Virus record (IMG/VR): IMGVR_UViG_3300003691_000007
Span: 1 to 53,734 of that record
DNA: 53,734 bases
From: a virus
Reading direction: 5' to 3' (one strand)
Positions 43,301-50,113 of the stretch are shown in pieces. Position 1 is the first letter of the stretch, and every line of letters begins with the position of its first letter. The notes under the pieces are model-generated. The model was not told where the DNA came from, did no database searches, and saw only the letters and a list, made by a program, of their open reading frames with translations. The translations under genes and the position numbers were made by a program.

Positions 43301-43495
43301 ATGGTCAACTATCTCCCTTTCTTTATCTACATCAGTTGACCTAGTTTTAAACTGATCCCAAGCATAATCAAACTGATCTTCAGTTACTTTTGGCGCTATA
43401 TTGGTATTAAAATAATGCTCTCTTACCTTTTCTTGATCTCCTAAATCTAGTGATTTGTATCTTTCAGAGTCAGAGACTTCATTCCACTTTATCAT
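31328..43495 (-). CDS. Giant polyvalent protein: ParB-like, PPase-like, GGDEF, N6-methylase, Sno helicase, zincin-like
   Basis: 4055 residues, over a fifth of the genome. In order: a start resembling ejection proteins with a Gly-rich possibly membrane-interacting stretch (about 200-240) and a Pro/Asn linker (340-395); a ParB/sulfiredoxin-like domain (about 470-570, VADGHQRFG); a pyrophosphatase-like domain (850-980, IAIHGFNIAIETPAG...DMDVFVGD); a DarB-associated helical segment (1030-1105); a GGDEF-like domain (1155-1305, HPLTGLKN, DVDGLKAVND, GGHEAGD, SGDEF); an N6-adenine methylase (1415-1620, EPTAGNGM, NPPFGKL); a Gly-rich linker; a Strawberry-notch helicase (1790-2480, TGVGKGR, DESHN, GRVNRTGQ); an HELVGHAG metallopeptidase-like domain near 3020; and an LPD38-like C-terminal region. 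Known relatives such as P1 DarB travel in the virion and block host restriction. It follows the ejection genes, so virion delivery is likely. Confidence 0.93.
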   Translation of the reverse strand: MIKWNEVSDSERYKSLDLGDQEKVREHYFNTNIAPKVTEDQFDYAWDQFKTRSTDVDKEREIVDHEAAGGGGVGATKKGGLTAMSTAVTMDKIADSIMPLPRAINAAGEALGYDIEGWKDDLRLKALNWVKDKKGDIPNHPTMARALERTKKTYDETEGWTAAPKAMGAFIKEAWDSPDTTGFLTEVAAEQAIPMALTPLTGGAVGKVVTGVGGKVLGSAAGGAVSSMAQTLGSNTIAQLEEGYGIDEASFRAFTRSLAQASVDGLTAGFVPLKIGNQVVNVSVQSAFQVMGGMGGEALAAYTMGEEIKFEELVAEGLLELITMPADVAGAIASSRASKKPYDPNDPSGPNGPNDPDDPNNPPGPNGPGDDAGVLLGLPPEDEPGDNPGGAPPPINLGTNTPDGQTMPTRVIYNQDSLGAIDLFAAGSMIPLTDEQMQAPDAVAPDVEAPVDYTQEGSIDVSEDQPISGPGESRHVDVDPRETQVDAERFQFKEGGDSQGVTDRLKGVEKWDDNLAGVSAVWQDESGQDFVADGHQRFGLANRLMDEGTQDGIKIPSLVWKESDGISDVQARGLAAFKNIAEGSGTALDGAKVLRDVDPNDETMGDMVEALPKSGQLIKDARGLTKLGDNAFQMAVNKIIPEGFASLVGDKVEGDAEQSSIIDLLAKTKPANKRQAEMIIDQANAAGFDTRTEQGGLFGDVEITESLFKERAVVLDGALKKIKGNKRIVTMLVDNDSDISNIGGNQLDTDANKTQMTKDDEIISIVSKLANSKGEVSDALSAAARDIKAGKATSKSISNFIGEVRKHLEGKKKDKKAADVSRKKENKAINKAANETNVSPTESQIQADNYKKGRIAIHGFNIAIETPAGATRSGTDESGKKWSITMPSDAHYGDLKGYRGADGDDMDVFVGDYPDSKEIYVISQHDSNDEFDEHKVMMNYYSRSEAIAAYEGSFEAGKSNARGIQTFQEDEFKVWITNADRIHRNEQQQNESPAEQTDKTDEKSVLIAPKEQKPEETKADSPEKPGKMAGNKLFTEDKVAAARAELIKKLANLNAGLDFETMQLASVVAGGHIESGARKFTAFSKAMISDLGDVIEPYLKSLYSMVYFHPEFDNSGMDALDSLDSADKRVDEKKREEVDSLDEDEKDAEIATLRKLAFTHPLTGLKNYLQYKKDIEENPKKVQVSIDVDGLKAVNDHMGGHEAGDALLIVVADALVNVSEWVYHKSGDEFILQGDTEKDVHETLKKARKLLEEAVIEANLEGEIIYKVGADFTYATGETYEQADSGLAAEKERREKAGLRGSREGKPRGLVRPSYGQRKEKANEHKDNESSNGSAEEKGIKLSDFLYENIKEIKDNNSLKKKYAEHKGIDVKEVTAEQVKDAQEQFEVALVLQARNTVSGESTLESTFSTLLEQYKSQPLLNMRSSTSIENQAYSTPAPIAYLASKLSGIKKGTKVYEPTAGNGMLLIGSDQNSIVNELNDDRASNLEDMGFTVTKNDATKYKPKGMVDAVIQNPPFGKLKNSEGRNESIDEDGYKIESIDHAIVIKSLEAMKDDGKATLIIGAHKVAGAQSNGDRTFFNWLYSNYNVADHFEVDGKLYTRQGAAWPIRVITIEGRNKTESIGPKAGTIKRLTEWSSIYEHVNAVLDARKRGLNEGRIGGTDSGIGPGRGLDTKGNDGRQANGNDGKSGKSGSNVGGGSGNVSGNRDAGQAGSDGKGNGDGGTTIRPDRSGSTKGSNVSSPNKDSGRKSNTGKPDSKPGKEPDVNASDFQVAYPSKSKGKNEDVLIPKNMAESIEIALDRMEKDIGMSVDDYVMSKLGYDSKEELFNAFMGLQVDTIAASIYNNEEKNKAIIIADSTGVGKGRQAAGIIRYAKAIGKTPIFITEKENLFTDMYDDLHDIGESDISPFLLNNNSVIASEKNGNVPKTKKRTEKINSMIETGYLEPENDMLFMTYSQITTDNKQRKLINALKHNAFFVLDESHNISGQRESIVKGVKRIHGAGFMYDVIRDAPVLYLSATYAKRAENMPIYYRTDIMDSVDDSDDLIDSIQRGGLPLQQVIANMLTESGQLFRRERSLKGISIPTVVDVENGDYHRETSDHVNSGLEAIMEADRMFHSGFAKIYIENAKDEGGGAYSAGNKSSSTVNHAGFNSIIHNYIRQFLLTIKVDQAIEKAIASYKKGEKPVLALENTMGSFLADYIKDNDLVVGDEIRASYKDILLKALDGSRVMTHVDVRGKKKKVIIPLDSLDDTTREYYDEAKVKILKAKIPDNLPISPIDYIKYKLSEEGINVGEITGRDYSIDYSGDVPVVSRRNTVERKNKRGTVDKFNNGNLDALVLNSAGATGLSAHASENFKDQNKRHMVVIQPMQDINTLVQMLGRVNRTGQVVVPNYTLMSTDLPAEKRPMSVTAKKLSSLNANTSANDESDTSIEAADIMNKYGDIVVSSYLAEDKALAEKLDMRGNSSAEAAEMPGFALKATGRLAVLPWRQQERFYKDVEKEYNELIEYLNKTGQNDLIAQTLDLDARIIESKVVYQGKDPSSIFGGNTTLHKVNSKYQGKPPRASQVKKELNKKSVLTSDQIIATKDTDTSYLSYLEETSARLSDTHEKFKNTKKGSENYDKMLSSHADALEKAEIRERETKEEIEETKLLIQRYSVGEVFNLTLEEGTQTKGIVVSVNDKHENGKGNPYSRSKVSVRFMVNSGVYSVTLPLTKLGFNSTVSTNAGIYKNPNETLDQRVDGIFSEEATIKRETRYIATGNIINGLAKLPGRIVNFTDDKGKTHQGILTPSSFNEDGDTSTTTDHIIVRDIDVLLKYHKDNRGRYDLSYHESKEVIMGYSGDDFVITVSKAQKYKHARAVKFDSELRDIVGDFYGNGAQMTAIVKPRKIKAAIKRLTEIVTMGLRGTHRGKFEDAGGKPMDEAIESFDSLESENNDPKGISGDTGALFKKDGEKVSGVTKAEVEKYIAKAKYKAPEGIRIHALQSVSELPFDAPSDIKGASFKGDVYIIADQNTSEELKTTLAHELVGHAGIEAVLGRNLEDSLKKIRALKKVKNKRIMAVIERIKKNYLNDETGEYNLEESQEAREIFAHLAERDHKHPIIKSAIAKVRLWLAKHGIGSMDEASLQSIIAKSSRHVVSGGKNPKAPNAQSDKPTFSRKQDSEENKTEKIKKDEGQYLDKAFRYPFSVVKTLDSHGRFKHGVKAYGWTEDLVENKKTGNATVDNILGVFRAGLIDRHGLSDEYVSADAERGAEQRRIALEGEKVVRDMIDRGVSSDEAKLLHDLIEDPDNAFTSERLKGFSTPIIAAIDNYGREMVDLGLISEESYERNRGQYMHRVYKSHEENAGTVSSFILKRMEKRRLSKSDGMLKGRGLTLSVKMGTLAKNVPGWFEQKLSKGKVDETFIGRKFLIFDRLKSVGEGTETIEGVEEGGPEKRRVLERVYLPADQEIPAKYDAWESRGEWEARWTKGNKITLWRDYTKAERKDMGQILDARYTVAKTFMLMSEQIANGRFFKTIAENKEWATHQDPGNAVDPDNKRNSKAGTYAGVDWVKVPNTSISGTGGVKKWGSLAGMYVKGEVWRDLNQLDKVNQHGSWQWLLTQWKLNKTARNPVVHVNNVMSNLIFMDMADIRARDLRNAIKSYLKKSDIYQQAVDDNAFGSSFVNSEIKKEILDPILREITSQNSDDIMSKGGLLGALNTLRKGLLKGELANVAKGSAKVAISAIAKADDKMLNMYQLEDEIFRLATYIRRKELGDSSVEAAAMARRQFLNYDIRAPWVNAARRSFLPFIAYSYRAAPVVAKALAERPWKLPKYFALAYVASMAGYLLNPGDEEEERSVMPEHQSGYTWIGVPRMIRTPFDDNNGDPVYLDIRRWIPVGDIFDTNQHDSGYIPGPMIPGGLLAIGAELYANRQVFTGKDIYDPDMDSVAEKVSSSMKFLYKSMSPNAPWIPYSYSQEKLINAAKGKEDMLGRTYSVPLAVLSVLGIKAAGFNIELQREFRAYGISKNERAIKAALRKAERAYNRKDISKEELMEEQKRLESKMMDVLERAQKMKKKKKK

Positions 43496-43510
43496 TTTAA
43501 TACCTATTGA

Positions 43511-44947
43511 TTAATTAAACGCGCCATTAATAAAATCGTCAACTTCTACTTTACTTGCGGTCGGCTTGCCCGCAGCAACTCCACCCACCTTCTCTTCTAC
43601 TTGCGGTGGGTTTTCACGGACTATCGCCCCGCCTTGTTGCTGTTGCTGAGGTTGAGGTTGTCGCTCTTGCCCTTGCTGCTGGCCGGCAATTTCCATCATT
43701 ATCCCGAAATACTGTTTTGCAAGTTTTTCAGTCTCTTCCTTAGTAAGCCCACCAAATATACTTTTACCGCTAGATACCGCTAACGACATTGATTTTTGAG
43801 CTAGTTTCTGCCTTATCTCTTTAGGGTTTGTTCCTTTCTTATAGCTCTCTGCTTCAATTGCCATTTGCCTTGCTGTTTTCCGGTCAAGTCCTGGCGTTGA
43901 ATCCATTAAAGACTGCTCCAAAAATTGAATATTTTTCATCTGGGCAGTATCTCCGGCTTTGTGCTTTCCATAAGCACCATCCAAAACCTTTGACATTGTG
44001 TTAGGTCTAAACATAAGAAAGCCCATATCCTTATCGCCATCGCCATAAAACATTTCGTCAAAGGTTGTTTGTATTTTCTTACCCGATGGATCGGTAACAG
44101 TCCACGTACCATCCCCATTATCAACCGGCATCTCAAAATTAAGGCCATCAGGAACATAATCCCGATGATATTCAAACATCGGTATCAGAGATTTAGTTTG
44201 TACGGATTCAGCATAGGTTTCATCCCACGCTTTCGTCATAACAGCGTCTTGCTCCTTCCTTGTTCCTGCCATCCACTCCCTCTCTGTTTGGGCCGCATTA
44301 GACTCATGGACCTGCTGACGATAATTGTTGTTTTTTTCCTGGTGCTCAATCAGGTCTTCAGCGTTTTTTGTCTGATATGTTGTGTGCAGAGTTGCAAGGT
44401 AGTTCTCACCATCCTGGTTCTCTAAGCTATGCTCTGACTTCTTTTGATCGTAATCAGTTTTATTTCTTTCTATCGCTTGTTCTTGCGACTGCTGCGACCA
44501 ATCTTCATTTTTTTGATCTAAGTCGATCTGATTCCCTACCGTTGCAATTTCATTTACTACTGGTTGTTGATTAAGGTCATGAGCGCTCTTCCCGGCTGCG
44601 AGGTTTGCTTGATCTACTGCTGCTGGATTATTTATATCTCTCAATGCGTTCTTTTGTGCGATATCTCCAGGCGAGTTATTAAGGTTATTCGTCTGATCTG
44701 CAATACTCACTTGGCTTTTCAGTTGCGCCAATTCCTCAGTAAGCATCCTGTTTTGCTGAATTATATCTGCCGCCTCCAGGTCTTCCTCTTGACCACGCAA
44801 AAGCGCCTGACGATTCCCCTCACGGACCGGGGCATTGTCGTTGTATTCATCTTCCTTAAGCTGCGCTCTTCTTCTTCGCTCCAATCTATCCTGCGAATCC
44901 TGAAAGCCTTTTATTGCGCCTCTTGCTGCGCCACCTGTACCATAAGC
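43511..44947 (-). CDS. Internal virion / ejection protein
   Basis: 478 residues from the ATG at 44947 (strong GGAGGAGG upstream); a longer frame would start inside the previous gene. The start (MAYGTGGAARGAIKGFQDSQ) resembles P22/LUZ24-type ejection proteins. Long helical, Asp/Gln/Lys-rich stretches follow (LEAADIIQQNRMLTEELAQL), and the C-terminus is Gln/Pro-rich (QERQPQPQQQQQGGAIVREN). Probably ejected with the DNA. It lies between a smaller ejection-type protein and the giant polyvalent protein, matching the usual three-gene ejection set. Confidence 0.7.
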   Translation of the reverse strand, partial: AYGTGGAARGAIKGFQDSQDRLERRRRAQLKEDEYNDNAPVREGNRQALLRGQEEDLEAADIIQQNRMLTEELAQLKSQVSIADQTNNLNNSPGDIAQKNALRDINNPAAVDQANLAAGKSAHDLNQQPVVNEIATVGNQIDLDQKNEDWSQQSQEQAIERNKTDYDQKKSEHSLENQDGENYLATLHTTYQTKNAEDLIEHQEKNNNYRQQVHESNAAQTEREWMAGTRKEQDAVMTKAWDETYAESVQTKSLIPMFEYHRDYVPDGLNFEMPVDNGDGTWTVTDPSGKKIQTTFDEMFYGDGDKDMGFLMFRPNTMSKVLDGAYGKHKAGDTAQMKNIQFLEQSLMDSTPGLDRKTARQMAIEAESYKKGTNPKEIRQKLAQKSMSLAVSSGKSIFGGLTKEETEKLAKQYFGIMMEIAGQQQGQERQPQPQQQQQGGAIVRENPPQVEEKVGGVAAGKPTASKVEVDDFINGAFN

Positions 44948-44954
44948 CATTATA

Positions 44955-45707
44955 TTAACCTCCTCCAAACAAAACATCGTCTGACATTGCGTCAGTGTTC
45001 ACACTTGTTGATCCAGCGCTCGTGCTAGATGATCCGCTACTAAACATGTTATCCCAATCAAAACCACCGGCAATATTTCCTAGAGTTTCACCCCATGCGG
45101 CAGAATCGTTAGCGTTCCGTCCTGTTTGTTGCATTTGAGTAGAAGACACGCCATTTAATGTGCTCCCTGCTCCAGCCAGCAAGCTACCAGAGTTAGAATA
45201 AAGAGTGTTTGCATTACTCATTATTCCACTACCTATTCTCGAGGCTCCAAGTTTCTTATCAAAATTAAGCCTCTCGGTTTCAGCCCGGCCTTTATTCATG
45301 TTTCCAACAAGAGATAATGCCTTGCCTTGTTTGTTTTTACGAGTAGCCTCTTGGCTCATTCCATCGTATGAAGACACGCCTCTACGCTGTAACGCTCTAC
45401 GCTGCTGGTCTTCAGAGCTATCAAACGCATTAGAGTTGTCTCGCGCTATTGCGGTGAAGTCGGTTTTATCGTCCTCCATCGCATCACGAGCAATAGCTTG
45501 GTTTATTGGTGCAAAGTCTCTGTTGTATTGATCGTATTGCTCGTCACCTCTAGTCCTCATATCGCTGGACATTGACTCTTGTTGAGTTGCAATATTCTCT
45601 CGCCCGGCTTGAATCCTGGCTTGCTCTGCTGCGTCTGCCTTTGCTTGTTTTCTTGCTTTGCTACCGCTGAACAAGCTAACCGCGCCACCTATTAAAGCAC
45701 CCCACAT
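44955..45707 (-). CDS. Small internal virion / ejection protein
   Basis: 250 residues. The N-terminus (MWGALIGGAVSLFSGSKARK) is a Gly-Ala hydrophobic segment followed by Lys/Ala-rich coiled coil (KQAKADAAEQARIQAGRENI). The middle is Asp/Gln-rich and the end is Ser/Gly-rich low complexity (MFSSGSSSTSAGSTSVNTDA). This plan matches P22 gp7-like and T7 gp14-like ejection proteins that help form the channel across the envelope. AGGAGAAATACC precedes the ATG. Confidence 0.7.
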   Translation of the reverse strand: MWGALIGGAVSLFSGSKARKQAKADAAEQARIQAGRENIATQQESMSSDMRTRGDEQYDQYNRDFAPINQAIARDAMEDDKTDFTAIARDNSNAFDSSEDQQRRALQRRGVSSYDGMSQEATRKNKQGKALSLVGNMNKGRAETERLNFDKKLGASRIGSGIMSNANTLYSNSGSLLAGAGSTLNGVSSTQMQQTGRNANDSAAWGETLGNIAGGFDWDNMFSSGSSSTSAGSTSVNTDAMSDDVLFGGG

Positions 45708-45717
45708 GGTATTTCTC

Positions 45718-47622
45718 CTATGCTCCTAATGGAACAGTTGTTTGCATCATAAAAAAAGTTTGTTTAGCTATCGACCAATTAAGAACACTTGGCGAACCAT
45801 CAAGATTAAGAGGTCTAACAAGTCGTGCTGTAGCCCTTATTGTTCCGCTCCCCGCTGAAACCATTATAACCGGAGTTGCTGTAGCTCTGTTTAATGATGG
45901 TCTTATCTGCTCAACCCACACAACTGAGTTATCAACAAGAATTTCCAATCTATATGCGCTGAGTTGGTTGTCGTTCTTGCTTACAACTACGCAGCACACA
46001 ATAGCTACTTGAGTAGTTGTTATTCCTGGGGGTAATTTTACATCAAAAGAGCCAGTACCAGAAGGAACCGTAAGTTGGCCAGAAGGTAGGCTCAAAGTAC
46101 CGCCAAAAAATGCGTGTCCATTGTTATCCACGTAGAATGTGGAGTTTGACTTGCTTGGTGATTCAGTCGATGGGCCACACCATAAGCCGAAACCACCGCC
46201 ACCAATTTGCACTGTTTTTTCATCGGTCCTGAATCGTCCTGCTCCAGTAACAAACAAGTTACCAGCAAGTCTTAATGTTCCGTTCTGCTCAAAATAGAAT
46301 ACGCTATCACTTCCACCTATTGAGTTTTTACCGAACCATATAGGGTATTGGCCGCTATTTGAGTTAATGCCTGATATCACTACCCTGTATTGGCCGGCAG
46401 CATCGCTTGTAGCAATGGTATTTCCTATAACTCTGTTTGCCTCAAGAAGTCCGGTCCATACTGAATTTGCGTTAATCTGGTCTGCACCAATAGTCTGAGC
46501 CTGGATTGAATTAGCCGTAATTGTTCCATCGACAACTAACGCACCATTAATGCCAACAGTTGAAACACCTCCAACGGTTGAAACAATGAAAGGGATGATC
46601 GATGAACCATCTTCATCAACAATAGGCGATGCAACGGCAAAATTTTCTGCTCGGACCACAAAGGAAGATGATGTGGAAATGTTTTGCCCTGTATATGGGT
46701 TTAACGTCACCAAGGAGGATATGCCAAAACCTACAACGTATCCATTTGTATCAAGCCTTACCGAATATTCACTACCAAACTCTGTACCCGGTCGATTCAC
46801 ACCAATACTTGCATTTTGGCTTATAGCGGCATAAATATCTGTAGCCGTCTTCACTTGAGCCAGGTTAATCCTGCTTTGAACGCATGTAGAGTAAATTATG
46901 TTAGGATTATCAGGATCGCAATCAACCAGGTCTATCCGGTCGTTAAGCGACTTAAATATCTGACTTTCTGTTATTTGGCCCTCTAAAACATCAAGAACAT
47001 ACTCAGGATCATTTGCGGTTGTACCGTGTATTCCTATTGATCCCTCGTTAGGCGTAAACAATCCTATTTCTGTTTCATCGTCTATCGTAAAGCCTACCCA
47101 TCTTATCCAATACCACCTTTCACCCTGACCTTGCTCATGATCGTCACCAGGCCGATAAAGCCCAACACCAGTATGAGTAAAAAAGCTACCAGGTGAGGTT
47201 CCTATCGATACTGCATCTACAAAATTTGGCGTGGTTGATGCGTATACCTCAGTGTATGCAAACTGTCCTGTCTGCGGCCAATCCCACAATATGCGGATAC
47301 CATCCCATAAGGATAAGGTTCTTACGTTCTGATGTGAATCTGGTATCTCTGTGTCAGAAAAATCCGGTGGAGTTAAAAAGCCACCACCAGGATCACCGCC
47401 AACTTCAGGAGGAAGGATAACACCGGAACCACCGGACGGATCATAAGTAGCTAATCCACCATCTTTCAGATCACGAAAAGACACAAAGCTATCTAAATGC
47501 TCACCAGTTATACCGAAAGCCTGGTCCAATCTTTCCTTTGTTGCGTTAAACACCCGACCAACGACACCGGACTCATTAACTTTAGGAATAGATTGTATCT
47601 GCTGCTTTCTCACCTTAGACAT
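45718..47622 (-). CDS. Tail fibre / receptor-binding protein
   Basis: 634 residues. After a helical start (NESGVVGRVFNATKERLDQA), the first half has fibronectin-like strands (LSLWDGIRILWDWPQTGQFA; ERWYWIRWVGFTIDDETEIG). The centre has DUF1983/lambda J-type fibre segments (VDGTITANSIQAQTIGADQI; NANSVWTGLLEANRVIGNTI). A beta-rich C-terminus may be the tip (FYFEQNGTLRLAGNLFVTGA). It is probably the main fibre contacting the host. It overlaps the upstream gene by 8 nt. Confidence 0.75.
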   Translation of the reverse strand: MSKVRKQQIQSIPKVNESGVVGRVFNATKERLDQAFGITGEHLDSFVSFRDLKDGGLATYDPSGGSGVILPPEVGGDPGGGFLTPPDFSDTEIPDSHQNVRTLSLWDGIRILWDWPQTGQFAYTEVYASTTPNFVDAVSIGTSPGSFFTHTGVGLYRPGDDHEQGQGERWYWIRWVGFTIDDETEIGLFTPNEGSIGIHGTTANDPEYVLDVLEGQITESQIFKSLNDRIDLVDCDPDNPNIIYSTCVQSRINLAQVKTATDIYAAISQNASIGVNRPGTEFGSEYSVRLDTNGYVVGFGISSLVTLNPYTGQNISTSSSFVVRAENFAVASPIVDEDGSSIIPFIVSTVGGVSTVGINGALVVDGTITANSIQAQTIGADQINANSVWTGLLEANRVIGNTIATSDAAGQYRVVISGINSNSGQYPIWFGKNSIGGSDSVFYFEQNGTLRLAGNLFVTGAGRFRTDEKTVQIGGGGFGLWCGPSTESPSKSNSTFYVDNNGHAFFGGTLSLPSGQLTVPSGTGSFDVKLPPGITTTQVAIVCCVVVSKNDNQLSAYRLEILVDNSVVWVEQIRPSLNRATATPVIMVSAGSGTIRATARLVRPLNLDGSPSVLNWSIAKQTFFMMQTTVPLGA

Positions 47623-49651
47623 TTGATAGCCCCTTCAATTCTTCCACTGTCTCGGCTATGTGTATTCCTTGAAGCTCGACATTACCGTATACCTCAATAG
47701 ATACATCATTATATTGACCTGGAGGAAGTCTGAATATGCCTAGTCTTTCTGAATAGCTTGTCCCACTAAATGTTTTGGCGAAAATAGTTTCTGTGTTAGC
47801 GGTTCCAACTTTTTTTACTCTTAGGTATAAAGCAAATTTATACCCACTTACACCCACGCCATCACCATCTACAGAGTAAGGAGTTCTGTCTATAAATACC
47901 TCGGCAGCGCCAAACGACACCTGCCTTGAGAAAGAAAATGTTTTAGATACCCATTGATATTGTTTCGGCACTCCATAGCCAGTATCAAACTTCATTATGT
48001 CCGTTGGCGTGTTGTAAAATTTGCTCGATAGATACAAGATACCATCATCACTTACGTCAACCGTACCATCTATCCTTGCGTCAAGAAGGTATCCGTATAT
48101 AAGATGACCATTTTCCGGCTCATACTTCGTTATAACTAGGCCTTTATCTTCCTGATACTCAAATATTGTTGTCCCTATTGGTGTTGAAAGAAAGTATTTC
48201 CCATCATAAAAGGTGGCCGCTACTGCATTTGCAGCATAACTAGACACCCAATCACGCCTAGATATGTAGCTCTTTGTGACATTTCTTGACCCGTTGTTAG
48301 AAACAAGCTCAAGACCATAGTTTGATACAAAAAATACCCCGCTACCGGCTGAAACCATCGATCTTTTATAAAGACATATACCGGCCCCCTCAATCTTATC
48401 GTAGCTAAAACTCTCAGGATCAGCACCAGAGCCGACATAAGTAGCTGTTTTCGTACAGATAACAAGGTTATAACCGTATTGAGCTATGCCGGTAATGGGC
48501 GAATCAAGTCTTTTCTTGTATATCTCAGGCCAGGCATAAGGAACATCGGGCACAGAGAAACATAATTCATTGCGTGAAAAGCCAACCATAAAGCCATTAG
48601 GCATTAACAGTAAGCCGTCAAGGTCAGGCTCAGGAAGATTCCAATCATTAGATGGCAGTATCTCGCCTATGGATGCGGCATCAACACCATCAGTAAAAAC
48701 AGCTTGAGAGGCATTTATCTCACCGACAAAATACAAATCAGCGCCAGAATCACCGGAAAATGACCTGTAAATCCTTTTCTTTGTCCAGTTAAATGTACCT
48801 GTCAGTCCGTCAACCGTTTTAGACATTGATGGGCTTGTTGCTGTAGTTACACTAACGATAGAGCCATCACCAACATCAACAACTAGCGATACATCAGATG
48901 GCGCAGACTCTTCACCCCAATCAGTTACGTTTGTTGATACATAAACCCTAGATTTTATCTCAGACTCTTTATACACCCTTTTCCATGATCCAGAAGATGA
49001 TGTAGATATTATCTCTGTATCATTAAGAGTGAAGGAAGATGCGTCAACCTTAGTTATTGTGTACTCACCACCATCAAGATTTTCAATTGAAGTGTTTGAT
49101 ACAGATACTCTATTGCCGGTAGATAGGCCGTGAGGGAATACGCTGTTTACTATAGCAACACCACTGTCAGCACTAATGGAAACTGATGATATGATGTTAT
49201 CAGGAAGTTCAGCCACAACAGCCAACGGAACAGAAGTAGGCGCTGGTACGCCAAGTTCTCTGACATTTGTTGGCCATGTGTTGTGTCCTGACGTTGATGC
49301 AGCAAGAGCCCTGTTTGTAACTTTTGGCCATCCTGTAGTGAAGTGAGGAGATGCTTTATAGCTCACCTTATTCATCGAGAAGTATATTCTCTCGCTTTCA
49401 TCATCAGGAACCGGACCGCCAGTTATATCAGCATCAAGATCAAAAAGAATTGTGGCTCCATCATTGAACCTATGAAAAGAATACACGGGTGCTGTGTGAG
49501 GAGTAGACAATTCAAGTAATTCAGGACGGTACGACCGAACATCACCATCCTCTATCTTTGTGTTTACCGCTTTCGTGGCCTCGGCATTAGACAGTTTTTT
49601 ATTATTCTGTATTGGTCTTATCCCGGAAAACCTATCTATCTTTATGTGCAT
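47615..49651 (-). CDS. Large tail protein (nozzle/stabilisation type)
   Basis: 678 residues from the ATG at 49651 with AAGG eight bases upstream; the GTG at 49660 is less likely. It is strand-rich throughout with no Cys-rich or coiled-coil zones. Recurring blade-like segments (VYSFHRFNDGATILFDLDAD; GDSGADLYFVGEINASQAVF; RDWVSSYAANAVAATFYDGK; YFLSTPIGTTIFEYQ) suggest a beta propeller, as in podovirus nozzle or tail-tube proteins. Its place between adaptors and the fibre gene fits the tail nozzle. Family not certain. Confidence 0.65.
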   Translation of the reverse strand: MHIKIDRFSGIRPIQNNKKLSNAEATKAVNTKIEDGDVRSYRPELLELSTPHTAPVYSFHRFNDGATILFDLDADITGGPVPDDESERIYFSMNKVSYKASPHFTTGWPKVTNRALAASTSGHNTWPTNVRELGVPAPTSVPLAVVAELPDNIISSVSISADSGVAIVNSVFPHGLSTGNRVSVSNTSIENLDGGEYTITKVDASSFTLNDTEIISTSSSGSWKRVYKESEIKSRVYVSTNVTDWGEESAPSDVSLVVDVGDGSIVSVTTATSPSMSKTVDGLTGTFNWTKKRIYRSFSGDSGADLYFVGEINASQAVFTDGVDAASIGEILPSNDWNLPEPDLDGLLLMPNGFMVGFSRNELCFSVPDVPYAWPEIYKKRLDSPITGIAQYGYNLVICTKTATYVGSGADPESFSYDKIEGAGICLYKRSMVSAGSGVFFVSNYGLELVSNNGSRNVTKSYISRRDWVSSYAANAVAATFYDGKYFLSTPIGTTIFEYQEDKGLVITKYEPENGHLIYGYLLDARIDGTVDVSDDGILYLSSKFYNTPTDIMKFDTGYGVPKQYQWVSKTFSFSRQVSFGAAEVFIDRTPYSVDGDGVGVSGYKFALYLRVKKVGTANTETIFAKTFSGTSYSERLGIFRLPPGQYNDVSIEVYGNVELQGIHIAETVEELKGLSNV

Positions 49652-49802
49652 CCTGTTCACCTTCTTTTATAAGGTTGTTATTTATAATCTTTATCGCTTC
49701 ATTAATCGCACCAATCATCGGCTCTTTTGCCGACTGCGGCAATGTTTGAACAAAATCTTGTGATACGTTGGCGATTAACTGTATTGCTTCATCTAAATTC
49801 AT
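49632..49802 (-). CDS. Small helical tail-module protein (56 residues)
   Basis: Starts MNLDEAIQLIANVSQDFVQT and ends KEGEQDAHKDR. The ATG overlaps the upstream stop (ATGA) and the 3' end overlaps the next gene by 20 nt. Almost wholly helical, no Cys. The gene is real by its exact coupling at both ends; its job in tail assembly is unknown. Confidence 0.6.
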   Translation of the reverse strand: MNLDEAIQLIANVSQDFVQTLPQSAKEPMIGAINEAIKIINNNLIKEGEQDAHKDR

Positions 49803-50113
49803 TTATCCTTTACCTTTATTTCAAATTCATGTTCACGAACACGACCATCGTCAGTAGTTATGACGCTAGTCACTTTGTAAGTTGTGCCATCATCACCACC
49901 ACCAACCCATATTTTAAAAGAAGTTGCTGGAGTGTTAAGTAAAACTGTTTCCGGGTGCAGCCCTGGACCTAACAAAAGGTCATTTACACCAGTATTTCCC
50001 TCGATTGTTGCGACAACAGAGGCAATACCATCACCAGGTAACTCTTCAAAGTGATCTTCCATCGATACTTCATAATCAATAATTTCACTTGGCTGTTTTT
50101 TCTTAGTTATCAT
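49799..50113 (-). CDS. Phage fibre-tail adaptor-like protein (Gp77 type)
   Basis: 104 residues. The pattern SEIIDYEVSMEDHFEELPGD, then IASVVATIEGN, then the conserved IWVGGGDDGTTYKVTSVITT and DGRVREHEFEIKVKDK matches small Ig-like phage proteins that join fibres to the tail. The Gly-Gly-x-x-Gly...Tyr-x-Val-Thr core is the clearest sign. Placed between two tail genes. Confidence 0.7.
   Translation of the reverse strand: MITKKKQPSEIIDYEVSMEDHFEELPGDGIASVVATIEGNTGVNDLLLGPGLHPETVLLNTPATSFKIWVGGGDDGTTYKVTSVITTDDGRVREHEFEIKVKDK

Noticed and set aside
44564-45028. Plus-strand open frame opposite the ejection genes
   Set aside because: Cys/Leu-rich with no ribosome site and no recognised pattern; the minus-strand genes are clearly coding.
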